From the NCBI GenBank assembly GCA_965261645.1, contig CBDHDJ010000003.1:1302001-1366000 (forward strand): 64,000 bases of DNA. The letters are read 5' to 3'. Under the pieces are notes generated by a model that was given only the letters and a program-made list of their open reading frames with translations, searched no databases and was not told the origin of the DNA. The position numbers and the translations under genes were made by a program. Shown piece by piece: positions 35,901 through 44,627 of this stretch. Position 1 is the stretch's first letter. Each line of letters opens with the position of its first letter. Origin of the DNA: CBDHDJ01 sp965261645 (GTDB taxonomy: Bacteria; Pseudomonadota; Alphaproteobacteria; SHVV01).

Positions 35901-37187
35901 CTGGGCGGACAGGGAATGTCCCGCATCGGCGGCCATCCCTGCCGCCATATCCCTGACTTCCATCTCCATCTGGAGGTTGTGACGGGTCGAATACAGCCTC
36001 GTGTGCGCCATATCGGCCCGGCCCTCGGCCGAACGCGGCGGGCGGGTCAGGCGCACCACCTCGGGACTCAGAAGCACACGCTCGACGCTGGTTGCCACCG
36101 CGTCCCGGCCCAGCAAGCCGGCGGTGGCGTTGCCGACCCGCTCGACAATGTCAGGCAGGCGGAAGACCGCTTCCTCGCGCGTGAGACGGTACGGAAGGTC
36201 TCCCAGCACTTCCGTCAGAGCGCGTATCTGCTCTTGGGTAATCTCTTCCGCCTTGTCCAGAAGCGAGGCGATCAGCGCCTCGCGCTCAATATAGCCCGCC
36301 GCCTCGCCGCGCCAGCGCTGATGACGGATCTCCGGGTCGTTGTCCGGCGACTTGCCGGCCCGCGTGATCTTGTTCGCTGCTGCTGCCCGCGGCGCGTTGC
36401 CCTCGACCGTAAAGCCCATCTCCCGGGCCGCTTCGATGATCGCCGCGCGGCGCTTCGACCAGTGTTCGCTCAAGCCTTCCGGTATCCCCTCGATCCGCGT
36501 GAACTCTCCATCCTTCCCATATTGTTCGATGCGGATGCCGAGGCGTTCTTGCAGGCTCCACGCCAATGCATTGCGGTAGACAGCCCCCACCGCCTTCATC
36601 CAGCTATAGACCGGGTGCTGGTGAAGCGCCCGGTACTTGCCGTCCCGGTGGGTCCGGGCGGCATTGAAGATCACGCAATGAGTATGGAGTTGGGGATCGT
36701 TATCCCGGCTGGTGCCATGCTGGAACATCGCGGCGGATATGTCAGCCGGCAGGACCTCGATATCGCCGTCCCGGTTACGGATGCGGGTATAGGCGCAATG
36801 CCTCAGCACCGTTTCTTCCAGCGCTAACCGAGCCGCATCGTTATGCGCCTGCTCGATCTTCGAACGCAGATCGGGATCGGCGACCGCCCACAGAGCCGAG
36901 ACACTCTTGTCAGCGCTGAAGGTCAGGTCGAGACCCGCTGAACGGCGCTCGCTGCCGGCGTTTTGGGTCAGCTTGCCTCCGGTGTTCGGTGCGAAGCCGT
37001 TGTACAGCCGATGGAAGTCACTGCTGTCGACCTTGCTGCCGTCGGCAAGACCGAACAGGCCCCGCGGGTTGAACCAGACGCCGTCGGGTTCCTCACCCGC
37101 CGTGTAGTACTCGTTGGGATGTCGGAAGGAGCGCTGGCTTTCCAGGTAATACGCGGCCGAGGCCGCCTGGGCCAAGGTGGCTACCAT
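32922..37187 (-). CDS. traA: MobF conjugative relaxase/helicase, copy A
   Basis: This 1421-residue protein nicks at oriT and unwinds the transferred strand. Residues 1-300 form the TrwC-type relaxase: Tyr pairs at 13-14 and 27-28, and metal-binding His at 157, 168 and 170 (FQHGTS, QLHTHC). Walker A GAAGSGKTT is near 468-476, Walker B TIIVDEAG near 540, and FAGDTQQQQPVEAG and TITSAQGLTVDRTF complete an SF1 RecD-like helicase. A long helical C-terminal tail follows. A diverged paralogue is encoded at 55965-60131 in the opposite orientation. No type IV secretion genes adjoin it. Confidence 0.93.
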   Translation of the reverse strand: MVATLAQAASAAYYLESQRSFRHPNEYYTAGEEPDGVWFNPRGLFGLADGSKVDSSDFHRLYNGFAPNTGGKLTQNAGSERRSAGLDLTFSADKSVSALWAVADPDLRSKIEQAHNDAARLALEETVLRHCAYTRIRNRDGDIEVLPADISAAMFQHGTSRDNDPQLHTHCVIFNAARTHRDGKYRALHQHPVYSWMKAVGAVYRNALAWSLQERLGIRIEQYGKDGEFTRIEGIPEGLSEHWSKRRAAIIEAAREMGFTVEGNAPRAAAANKITRAGKSPDNDPEIRHQRWRGEAAGYIEREALIASLLDKAEEITQEQIRALTEVLGDLPYRLTREEAVFRLPDIVERVGNATAGLLGRDAVATSVERVLLSPEVVRLTRPPRSAEGRADMAHTRLYSTRHNLQMEMEVRDMAAGMAADAGHSLSAQAIEAKVSGLLEAGYPLSEEQIAAIRAVTSSGGRVAIIEGAAGSGKTTTLRPIADLYREHGQSIIATAVAWRTAVALGNDVDARPFCVDKLLRLAARGGIGINKDTTIIVDEAGMLSTRQAHHILQLSERHGAKIVFAGDTQQQQPVEAGPGLRLIRDAVGSVRVDRIRRQKADVEDILVHVHGETPEAARFRAGLMGEQERTRILGDYEAMEDKPGFTPWQVAASEALRDGDAASAIAAHHLRGRFHIGYDEEKTLTGLVDDWDRYQRVNPGKSSVVLARTRAEVRALSHLMRERRFAALPDGERADAGRVTVIVSRGTEDDRTASPLEIARGDRLRIGATHWEKQLFNGTVVTVDDFKIQRGDAGTEPSVLISARTEDGRAVSFRHDEIRDWYGNIRLDHGYALTITSAQGLTVDRTFLLADARPARETIYPAATRHREGLDIYVNRAPLALDIVDRRADNDREAAVTDTEIRAWLAERWSRSQPKEAALDYMADGIWQDRRENVREAKSRSSGETQGETGKVRTAANDNALARIARDIRQTAFGWRHAQAVTSFVNGHRQVLAAYEDLRERTRAEGDSVALGGAFRETLTRHAVLLKQAAAFRARPDDFAPLLAERGGIGRKDLHAFEELHARARRHCRAATMRLVHRIKKEAEQQRFKPEMRQGAQPIQDGVVVAAATIPAEGIQPAGPDDGRLHTPAQAVPPIETVAMPIERDLTGDPPAVAPPVKKPSIPTKEDIAWDAYSALRRDWSRHLAAADRAGIHAIYVDGYEQLRARMEALAGNPALEDRPRRSLGHVLAQLDEGTGIRREIEDYLAAVKDRLEYRKQVLETVAIELGKPVTGLTGYGRWRAEIDRMAETGQRMMDDRDTYSPHLNGIPLGLEHLRWALTDIGRQIGKDGKQISEAAGHHRQGEEPATPETHEERQRRLLSEAQEFTRLLSATYDARSEEEARAANKALDEYVEREAKNHETPEEQESQTRKRSRGQSISM

Positions 37188-37675
37188 GACGAGATTTTCG
37201 CCACGGCATGGCCGGCGGCGAGGATTCTAACGGCAGTGTACATCTGAACTCTGTTTGTTTTCATGTACATGATTGCAGATCCGTTGGTTCCTCAATGTTC
37301 CCACCGGGCTAACGTAACGACTACATGAACTTAGTAATCGCAGCATTGAGCACCAGAACTTCACAAAACTTCGCATCAAATGGTGCAGAGGTGTGCTTAG
37401 TAAGGACGACTATTTCTCTCTCGTTCGCGACCGAGCATACGCATATCGTTGGACGTTGCAAGGATTTTATTGGCCGCCCACATTGACGGCGCTCAGGTTT
37501 GGCAAATGCTGGATTTTCGCGCTGTTGCATTCGGGGGAGGATAAGCAAGCGCACGGACCATCATGGCTGGTGTTTCGGATTGCCAAGGTTCTCATTCCTC
37601 AGAACGGTGATCGGATAGCCGGCGAATGCATCTGGGCCTGATTACGAACCCTGAAATGGCGGAGAAAGACGGAAT
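37188..37675. other. relaxase-A upstream region, possible oriT/promoter
   Basis: This 488-base region lies between the relaxase start and the small partner gene. It is AT-richer than its surroundings and holds the partial palindrome TGTACATCTG...CATGTACATG at about 37240-37270. The divergent arrangement makes this the likely promoter and oriT location. A possible 82-codon frame (37393-37641) has no family support. Confidence 0.4.
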
Positions 37676-37980
37676 ATGTCTGCAAAACACTTCAACGAAG
37701 CAGATATCGACTTCGATGCCATAGACGGGGAGATGGCGAAACTTGTGCCGCCGAAGCTGAGCCTGGCGGATGTGCTGGACCGTTTGCGGAAGCGGTTGGT
37801 CGCGAACAACGGGCCAAGGGAGTGACAGTGGCTCAGATGCAAGAGGTGTAGAAATCAGGCGGAATCGATATCACCGAGCGCAGTCTGCGGACGTTTCTGG
37901 ACAAGGGCGTATTGCCGGGAAGGAAGGTTGCCCAAGCCGACAGGTCCATGGTGTCGGAAGAAGGCAGTGATCCGTTCTGA
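37676..37980 (+). pseudogene. relaxase-associated small gene, broken (copy A)
   Basis: This starts MSAKHFNEADIDFDAIDGEM and LSLADVLDRLRKRL, then loses frame near 37800 and carries an extra stop at 37850-37852. The C-terminal end (ERSLRTFLDKGVLPGRKVAQ) is recognisable in another frame. It is the counterpart of the intact gene at 55260-55562. The total length of 305 bases against 303 shows the indel. Confidence 0.85.
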
Positions 37981-38022
37981 GCCGAACGTGGGTGCATGTG
38001 AGTTCGCAAAGCAAGAAAGCGG

Positions 38023-38317
38023 CGTTCGAAGAACGGCGGTCCGTCGTGGCGGTTCTCGGGATGCGGATAATGAAGTTGCAATGGGGGATGGCCGGTCGTT
38101 AGCGTGGCGCTTCAGCTCAGGTGTACGGCGATGGCGCGAAGCGCCGAGCCGATAGGCGGCGATGCATCGTTCGAAGAACGAGGAGCCGCCAGCGAGCGTA
38201 AGCTCGCACGGTTGGCGGTGGCGCGAAGCGCCCCGCCATGGACTTCGTCTTTAGCAAACCGGCACAAAAAGGGGGCCGACCTCAGCCGTGTGATGGCGGA
38301 GGCCGACCCTGAAGGGT
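38023..38317. repeat. array of short GAA/TAA-loop hairpins (copy A)
   Basis: At least six small perfect stems sit in 300 bases between two convergent genes: CGTTCGAAGAACG (38023-38035 and 38168-38180), GGCGCGAAGCGCC (38133-38145 and 38220-38232), GCGAGCGTAAGCTCGC (38192-38207) and ACCCTGAAGGGT (38306-38317). The set recurs at 54922-55217. It may act as terminators or as an RNA/DNA structure used in transfer. Confidence 0.75.
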
Positions 38318-38321
38318 ACCG

Positions 38322-39239
38322 CTATGCGGCGGCGAGCAGAACAGGGATTCCGATCTTGCGTGCCTTGTCGACTAGATTGTTAGTGATGCCAGAACCGGGA
38401 AAGGCGAGGACGCCCTTCGGCAGGAAGTTGAGCAGCACGTCGTTACGCCGGAAGGGCGCGGCCTTTCCGTCCCGGTCCCAATTGGGTTTGCATACGACCT
38501 GATGAACGCCGTTCTTCTCGGCCCAGCTTGCCGCGATCTTCTCCGCACCAGGTCCGCCGCCGTGCAGCAGGACCATATCGTCGTACTTGAGCTTGATGCT
38601 GTCCAGGGAGTGCCAGATGGCGGTGACGTCGCCGAAGTCCTTGCCGCCGGTGAAGGCGACCAGGGTGCCCTCGGGCAGATGCGCGGAGGTCTCACGGTTC
38701 TTGCGGGCGCGCAGGTAGTCGCGGGCGTCGATGGCGGCCGAGGTGAGTTTACCGGTCTGGCTGCTGTGCGATCCGTTGCGCGGACGCCAGGTGTCGCCGG
38801 TCTCGGTGCGGTATCCCTCGGCGGCGAGGTCGCGCATGGCCTCGAAGGCGTCGCGGCGATCACCAAGGTTCTGGACCCGGTCGGTGAGGAGTTCCAGTTC
38901 GCGCGACTTGATCTCGGAGCCGTCCTGTTCCTGGCCGAGGTCTTTCATCTCGGGCGCGATCTTGTCGACGCCGCGGTCGAGGCGCTGGACCTGGGCGTGC
39001 AGTGCATTGACGAAACCCCAGAGCAAGCTCTCTCGTTCGTCGGCGAGCTGGGTGCCGTCCGGTGCGACGGCGCCGGCCAGGATGTGGATGGCTTCCTCGA
39101 TACCAGCGAGAGCTTCGTCCTGGTTCCAGATCTCGCGATTGTCGAACTCGTCAGGACCAGGTGTCGCGCCAAACAGGGCGGCCTGTTCGAAAGCCATTGC
39201 GGTCTGCGATGACGTTTCGGTGCTGATGAGATTCTGCAT
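38322..39239 (-). CDS. DUF2493 (SLOG-like) protein
   Basis: This 305-residue protein has an N-terminal helical half and a C-terminal DUF2493 domain: LVAFTGGKDFGDVTAIWHSL, LLHGGGPGAEKIAASWAEKN and FPGSGITNNLVDKARKIGIP, typical of a Rossmann-type SLOG fold that may bind nucleotides. ATG at 39239 follows a GGAGAG box; the frame extends upstream without a good start. It is common on alphaproteobacterial plasmids beside Toprim and SSB genes. A 3' fragment of a second copy lies at 54852. Confidence 0.85.
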   Translation of the reverse strand: MQNLISTETSSQTAMAFEQAALFGATPGPDEFDNREIWNQDEALAGIEEAIHILAGAVAPDGTQLADERESLLWGFVNALHAQVQRLDRGVDKIAPEMKDLGQEQDGSEIKSRELELLTDRVQNLGDRRDAFEAMRDLAAEGYRTETGDTWRPRNGSHSSQTGKLTSAAIDARDYLRARKNRETSAHLPEGTLVAFTGGKDFGDVTAIWHSLDSIKLKYDDMVLLHGGGPGAEKIAASWAEKNGVHQVVCKPNWDRDGKAAPFRRNDVLLNFLPKGVLAFPGSGITNNLVDKARKIGIPVLLAAA

Positions 39240-39540
39240 GATTCTCTCCATTGCTATGTTGCTATCCTCCGAGGCGTGCTGCCCCGTCGTGATGACTCTT
39301 TGTTTCACGCGCTCGCAGCGGAGCCACGATGGCCGGAATGCCTGCGCTGGGGGAATGCGCGAGTGGTGCGGGCGCAGGGAGCGGAGCGACTGAGCCACGG
39401 TCGCGTATTCCACCGGCGCTAGCCGCGGAGCGGCGTGGCATTGCGCGCTATCGCCGTAACGGAGCGAAGCGGAGTGGAGGACCACGGAGGGGTTGGCACA
39501 GTGAGAACGTGTGACACAATGAGGCATCATGACGGGGTAA
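39240..39540. other. intergenic, nothing recognised
   Basis: This 300-base gap holds the DUF2493 promoter region. Short GC palindromes (such as GGAGCGAAGCGGAG) resemble those of the hairpin array, but no gene is seen. Confidence 0.35.
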
Positions 39541-40437
39541 TTATTCTCCCACTTCCCCGCTCTCTTCCACCGTTGCAGCAGGCTTGGTGCTTGCAATAAG
39601 GGGCGCGATCCGGGCCGCGAGGGTTTCTTCTCCGAAGGCAATGAGGTCGTCATTAAAATCGGAGTGTTCGGGAACGATCACAATTGAGGGAATGCCGCGT
39701 TCCACGCAACGGCGCTGAAGACGGCTTGCGGCGTGCCCGCCTTCCATGTCTTTATCGCGGGCGATGACCAACAGGGCGAGGTCTTGGGGTGGTTCGAAGG
39801 CGCCAAGGCTGCCCGCCGATAGAGCCGCCGCGGCGTGAATACCGGGGACAGCAGTGACCAGCGATAGAACGGTTTCGATGCCCTCACCGGCAAGCAGGGT
39901 CGCGCCGGGAGCGGACCCTCCGAAGCGCACGGCCCGGCCATGGACGCGCCCAAGCGCTTTGCGAGGGCGAACGAAATTAGCCTTACCTGGACGCCTCGAT
40001 GGATGAGAACGGGATGAAACCATAGGGCCGGGAAGCGGCAATGGCCGATGGCGCGGGCGTGCAGGTAGGCTTCCGTATGGGTGCCATCGATGGGCCGGCA
40101 ACGCCGCCAGAGGCGGTGCGCCGCTTCCTCACGGTCATAACCGCCAACGTGATCGCCGCCATTGGCGGGGGCGGTAGACGGCAGGACGAGGAAGGCGTGG
40201 GCCTCCTCCATGGCGTGCCACAGCGATGCTCCACCGGTGTGCAGGCGGACGAGATCGAGCAGATCGCCATGTTCGTTGGTCGCGGCGTAGGTCCATTTCC
40301 GGGTATGCCTGGAGGCGCCAGGCGCACAAAGAGCGAGCGCCCCTTGACGCCGCTTGTGTCGCCGATGGTCCAGTATCTGCCCTGCCTGCGTCCGCGGGGA
40401 AGGTAGCAGCGGCAGACATCTTCTGCCCGTGTGCTTA
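39541..40437 (-). pseudogene. Toprim-domain primase/helicase-like gene, broken
   Basis: Pieces in several frames spell a plasmid Toprim protein: AEDVCRCYLPRGRRQGRYW, then after a shift WTYAATNEHGDLLDLVRLHT, then AYLHARAIGHCRFPALWFHP, then RPGKANFVRPRKALGRVHGR and the Toprim core GATLLAGEGIETVLSL with DKDMEGGHAA. At least one frameshift and one internal deletion (near 39990) disrupt it. The intact family primes plasmid replication or transfer. Confidence 0.75.
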
Positions 40438-40569
40438 ACGCAGCGGTAATTTCAGTGGCGTTCGTGGGGCGCGATTTCTTTGGGGCGCGATGGCGTGAAG
40501 TGGTTTCATGGGGAATCTCTCGTGCCCATTGCGGGACGCCCCCTTCAGGCCTGCCTCGAACGGGACTCC

Positions 40570-40612
40570 AAAAAAAGGGGCCAGCCCCGCGCCATTTGGC
40601 GGGGACTGGCCC
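40570..40612 (-). terminator. rho-independent terminator after ssb
   Basis: Read on the minus strand, GGGCCAGTCCCCGC pairs with GCGGGGCTGGCCC across a short loop (with one bulged base), followed by a run of T. It lies 28 bases past the ssb stop. Confidence 0.85.
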
Positions 40613-40639
40613 TGAGTTATGCGGGAGGGAGGAAGCCGT

Positions 40640-41077
40640 TTAAAACGGAATTTCGTTGTCATCCACTGTCGCGGCGGTTTGGGCGGAAGGCACGGAGTCG
40701 GCGTTCATCGTCGGCGCGCCGTTGCCGTTTGGCTTGTCCAAGAATTGGAGTCTGCCACCGGGGACCAGCAGTATCTCGGTCGAGAACCGGTCGCTGTCCT
40801 CGCCGTCCTTGCGCCACTTGCGGGTCTGAAGCTTGCCCGAGACGTAGACCAGGCGGCCCTTCTTCGCGTGCTTCTCCATCATCTCCACCAGGCCGTCCTG
40901 GAAGGTGACGATGCGGTGCCACTCGGTGCGGTCCACCTTGTCACCGGAATTTTTATCGAGGAAGCTTTCATCGGTCGCGATCGAGATGTTGGCGACACGG
41001 CCGCCGTTGGTGAGGTGGCTGATGGTGGCGTCGGCGCCGAGGCGTCCGATCAACTGGGCGTTATTCAGTCCGAACAT
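40640..41077 (-). CDS. ssb: single-stranded DNA-binding protein
   Basis: This 145-residue SSB has an N-terminal OB fold (NNAQLIGRLGADATISHLTN, WHRIVTFQDGLVEMMEKHAK, GRLVYVSGKLQTRKW) and the acidic C-terminal tip DDNEIPF that recruits other repair and replication proteins. ATG at 41077 follows AGGAG by 8 bases. A clear terminator follows. It belongs with the Toprim and DUF2493 genes as a plasmid backbone unit. Confidence 0.96.
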   Translation of the reverse strand: MFGLNNAQLIGRLGADATISHLTNGGRVANISIATDESFLDKNSGDKVDRTEWHRIVTFQDGLVEMMEKHAKKGRLVYVSGKLQTRKWRKDGEDSDRFSTEILLVPGGRLQFLDKPNGNGAPTMNADSVPSAQTAATVDDNEIPF

Positions 41078-41183
41078 GATCAATCTCCTATGATCCGGGT
41101 TATGACATCGGGTTAGCGAACGGGGTCAGGCCTCTCTCGACCCTTCCCCCTTCACACTTCTCTAAGCCCCCCTCTTCCTCTAT

Positions 41184-41375
41184 TCAGCCGTCCGCCCCGG
41201 TGTAGGTTCGGGAGCCGAGAACTTCGCGGATCGCGTGGGCCGGCATTCCGACCGCGGCCAGTAATTCGGTGGTGTCGGGCAACGGTGCGATGAAGGGGGG
41301 ATCGGTATCTTCGATGCTGCCGGGGTCCGGCTGGGTGTCGAAGGAGTTTGCAATTGTGAGAATGGAATTGAACAT
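41184..41375 (-). CDS. small hypothetical protein
   Basis: This 63-residue acidic protein (MFNSILTIANSFDTQPD to GSRTYTGADG) has a strong AGGAGG box 6 bases before its ATG. It lies upstream of ssb on the same strand, with 106 bases between. No family is recognised. The C-terminal half looks like a short helix. Confidence 0.55.
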   Translation of the reverse strand: MFNSILTIANSFDTQPDPGSIEDTDPPFIAPLPDTTELLAAVGMPAHAIREVLGSRTYTGADG

Positions 41376-41797
41376 CTGCGCCTCCTGTGTGTGGGGTTGG
41401 GACGCCACCGGCGGAACTCTCTTTGCCGCCTCCGGCGCATCGCCCTTTTCTTATGTGGACTTCTGTCAACCCCCCGATATCCCTCCTTTTTTTCTCGCTC
41501 ATTCGGCCCTCTCTGGCCGGAAGTACGCTTCCGGCCATGGCAAACCACAACGCCAGCGGCTGCGGCGTGTCACCCGAAGGGCCGGAGCGCAGCGGAGGAG
41601 CCGCGAAGCGGCTTGACGCATCGTAGTCGCCGGCGTTCCCAAGCTCGCCGCCAACACCCCTCTCACCCTTGATCGCAGAGCCCACGTTCAATGCTGCGTA
41701 GGCCTTTTCTTATTCGTGCCTGTCTATCGCAGGATCACCAAGTACCGCTTTCGGTACGCGCCGGATGATGAGGGTGCCGCCATTTCTTTGTCGTCGG
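41376..41797. other. non-coding, contains IS110 right flank
   Basis: This region precedes the small gene and follows the IS110 stop. A hairpin GTACCGCTTTCGGTAC occurs at about 41744-41759. No gene is supported. Confidence 0.35.
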
Positions 41798-42892
41798 TTA
41801 AACCGACCGAGGGCGAGCCGCGGCACCCTCCATTGACGCCGTCGATGTCTCCACCGCGAGACGCCAAAGCTTGATCGCCAGTTTTCGTGCCACGACGCAG
41901 ATCGCCTTCTGGGCAACTCCGGATCTGGCGAGATGACGGTTGTAGAGTTCCCTGGCCTCCTGGTCGCGCCAGGTCCATTGCCAGGCGCCTTCGATCAGGA
42001 TCGACCGCAAGCGCTTCTGCCCGACCGGGCGCAACCGCGCGCGGGCCGGGCCGTCACCGCTCCGGCGGACGACCGGGGCAAGACCCAGATAGGAAGTCAC
42101 CTCCTCGGCACGATCGAAGCGCTCCGGCGCGAAGATCTCCGCCAGAAAGGTTGTCGCAACGACTTCGCCGACCCCGCCCACCTGCGTCAATCGTGCGTAG
42201 CGGTCCGGGTGCAGACGCTGCGTCGCCTTCCTGATCTCGCGTCGCAAAGCCCGGTGTTCTTCCTGAAGGAACAGGTACTCGCGGATCATCGACGCCAGCG
42301 TGTTGCCGTGCCCGGGCGCCAGAGGCAGCGCCTCAAGATCCTGCGGGACAGTCTGCAACCACTTCTCCGAACTCGGCGGTTCCTCGACGCCCGTCGCCAG
42401 CAGGAACCCCTTGATCTTCTGCTTGAGCTTGGCCCGGTTCTCGGCGACCCGCTTGCGCCGCCGCACCAGCGCCCGATAGCCCTCCTCCTCGACCGTCGGT
42501 ATAGCGACCGGCCGCAGCAGCCCCTTTGCGCAATAAATTGCAAGCTTGATCGCATCGATCCGGTCGGACTTGGCCGCGGCGGCGGCTCCGCGAGGAATGC
42601 GCGAGGCCGCGATGACGGACGCATTGAACCCCGCGTCGCTCAACGCACGGCACAACGAGAACCCGGTTGGCCCGGTTTCGTAAACAACGTGCTCAATGCG
42701 GCAGCCCAACCCCCTCAGCTGCTCCACCAGCCCCGCTTCACCTGCCGGGCAGTTCCAGGATTCGACCTGGCCGTCAGCGAGGCAGAACAACGCCACCGAG
42801 TAAGTGCGCTTGTGAACATCCACGCCAACAAAAACCGCCTCGCCGACCGTTGACGCGGCGAACCGCGCAAGGCGTTCGGACTTCATAGCCAT
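41798..42892 (-). CDS. IS110-family transposase, intact
   Basis: This 364-residue DEDD recombinase has FVGVDVHKRTYSVALF (Asp), VVYETGPTGFSLCRAL (Glu) and KSDRIDAIKLAIY (Asp pair), then LTQVGGVGEVVATTFL and SYLGLAPVVRRSG in the C-terminal domain. ATG at 42892 follows GGAGG by 8 bases. It is a different lineage from the other IS110 copies here. The non-coding DNA on its upstream side (42893-43080) would hold its bridge RNA. Confidence 0.93.
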   Translation of the reverse strand: MAMKSERLARFAASTVGEAVFVGVDVHKRTYSVALFCLADGQVESWNCPAGEAGLVEQLRGLGCRIEHVVYETGPTGFSLCRALSDAGFNASVIAASRIPRGAAAAAKSDRIDAIKLAIYCAKGLLRPVAIPTVEEEGYRALVRRRKRVAENRAKLKQKIKGFLLATGVEEPPSSEKWLQTVPQDLEALPLAPGHGNTLASMIREYLFLQEEHRALRREIRKATQRLHPDRYARLTQVGGVGEVVATTFLAEIFAPERFDRAEEVTSYLGLAPVVRRSGDGPARARLRPVGQKRLRSILIEGAWQWTWRDQEARELYNRHLARSGVAQKAICVVARKLAIKLWRLAVETSTASMEGAAARPRSV

Positions 42893-43108
42893 CTCGGATA
42901 CCTCCCAAAGTTCAAGGAACACCGACAGCGCAGCATCCGCCGGCCGAACCGTCCAGCATTGTATTTCTTTGCCTTCCTCAAACTCTCATTGCGCATTGGT
43001 TGAGGAAGGCCGGAAGGTTGGCGGTATGTCGTGTCCGCGGTCTTCGTCACCGGGTCTTGCGCTGGCCAACCAAAGCGGAATTGAGTCACCTCGGCCGGTT
43101 AGCTGTGA

Positions 43109-43423
43109 TCACAGGGCCGCTTCGTTTGCGTCGGCAATGGCAATGATGACCTCGTCGAGGCTGCCCCTCGCGCTCATCAAGGTGTGTTCCAGATGGAGAA
43201 GCCGGTGGCGGAGCCCGGCGCGGTCGTCGCAGGACGGATTGCCGGGCAGGCTTATGATCGCGTTCCGCAGTTCGGCGAAGCGTTCAGCCAGATCCTTCAT
43301 GTGGCCGGCAGCCTCGCGTGCGCCGGTCCGTGCTTCCGGCAGGAACCCGCCGGGAACCGTCCGACATCCCGCGCCTGTGTTGAGATCGTCTTCGTCGCGT
43401 GGGGCTGTGAGCGTATCGAGCAT
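43109..43423 (-). CDS. hypothetical helical protein
   Basis: This 104-residue protein (MLDTLTAPRDEDDL to IADANEAAL) is mostly helical with a C-terminal segment RHRLLHLEHTLMSARGSLDE. A GGAGG box precedes the Met at 43423. No family is recognised. It lies in the plasmid-like stretch upstream of the IS110. Confidence 0.5.
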   Translation of the reverse strand: MLDTLTAPRDEDDLNTGAGCRTVPGGFLPEARTGAREAAGHMKDLAERFAELRNAIISLPGNPSCDDRAGLRHRLLHLEHTLMSARGSLDEVIIAIADANEAAL

Positions 43424-43757
43424 GTGGGCCTCCATGGGTGCAAAGCAGGGTGGCGGGGACGCCGGGGGAAATGACTTCCTCCGATCATCCCCTGAATCAC
43501 CCCGGCTGAGCGGTCCTTTGACTCTCTATGTGCCGCGCCGCGAGGCGGGGAGGATCATGCCGGGTCCATGTTGCCGGGCACACATATATGGAGTTGTCGG
43601 GAAGCACCCGAAACGTCGCGGCGCATTTCCCCAATATGGCGGTTTGGACGGTTCGTGCCGGTGAGCCGCGCAAGGCGCAAAGGCGCAAATTCCCGGAAGC
43701 ACGCGTAGCGCGCGGCAACGAGCTTTCGGACGCCCGCGCCGGATACCGGGCGGTGCT
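43424..43757. other. intergenic, nothing recognised
   Basis: No gene or clear repeat is seen in these 330 bases. A TTCGCGGC-rich palindrome region lies near 43530. Confidence 0.3.
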
Positions 43758-44546
43758 CTACATATCCGGGATCAGCTCCACCTGGTCCCGGGAAAGCTTG
43801 GCGAAGGCCAGGCACATCACTACATCTTCCCAGCGGTCCCATGTGCCATGATTCGCCCCGGTGGCGATCTCGATGACCGTGAATCGAGGCGGCAGAACCG
43901 GCAGCCCGCGATGCTCGCTTGAACGCGCCCAGGACCGGCGGGCGCACGGAGGACACCGGGACGCGCCCTGGGATGGTGCGCCGCAATCTATACAAAGCCT
44001 TCGTACTCGCCGCTGGACGTAGCGCTGTCGGCTTCTTGAATTCTTCGCCTTTTTTCTTGAGCGTTTGGCGGCGCTCCTGGCGCACCGGTCGCAATACGCG
44101 GCATCACTGGGCGCCGGCGTGCCGCACCGGCCGCATAAACCGGCGGCCCTCCGCGTGGCATATTGTTCCCGCTCCCTGTCACGCCGTGCCACGTGGCACG
44201 GTTCGCACACCGTGCCGCCTTCAACGGGTGGATGTGTGCCGCAGCGCGTGCACGTGCGCGCGTCCTGCCGTGCCCGGTCGCGCCGCCTGCTCCTGTCGCG
44301 TGCAAACTCGCGGCACCGTTCCGGGTCTCTGCCGCCGTATTGTATGCCGGCCGCCTTGGCCTTCGCGCATCTTGCGCGCTCGGCCTTGCGCCGTTTTTCG
44401 CCGCAATGCCGGCACAAAGTGCGATCGGGCGCGGGCCTCGACTTCCCGCACCTCGGACACATGCCGCGGGCGATCCGCTCGGCGGTGATGCGTTCATAAC
44501 GCCGACGCCCGCATGCGCGTTCTTGCTCGGAATCTTTGTATGGCAT
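43758..44546 (-). CDS. protein with four zinc-ribbon repeats
   Basis: This 262-residue, very basic protein has four Cys4 units: CPRCGKSRPAPDRTLCRHC, CTRCGTHPPVEGGTVCEPC, CGRCGTPAPSDAAYCDRC and CIDCGAPSQGASRCPPC, separated by Arg/Lys/Ala-rich helices. The C-terminal 60 residues (PRFTVIEIATGANHGTWDRW, then EDVVMCLAFAKLS) form a separate small domain. Nucleic-acid binding is likely from the charge and ribbons. No named family is recognised. It is on the plasmid-like backbone strand with 44628-44951 upstream. Confidence 0.6.
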   Translation of the reverse strand: MPYKDSEQERACGRRRYERITAERIARGMCPRCGKSRPAPDRTLCRHCGEKRRKAERARCAKAKAAGIQYGGRDPERCREFARDRSRRRDRARQDARTCTRCGTHPPVEGGTVCEPCHVARRDREREQYATRRAAGLCGRCGTPAPSDAAYCDRCARSAAKRSRKKAKNSRSRQRYVQRRVRRLCIDCGAPSQGASRCPPCARRSWARSSEHRGLPVLPPRFTVIEIATGANHGTWDRWEDVVMCLAFAKLSRDQVELIPDM

Positions 44547-44627
44547 GTTTCTCCTTTCCGCGGTTGTAGTCCCGGCGAAGGACGTCCGGCCGGCGAAGCC
44601 CTGCCGGACGCCCCAGGCGACCGCAGG

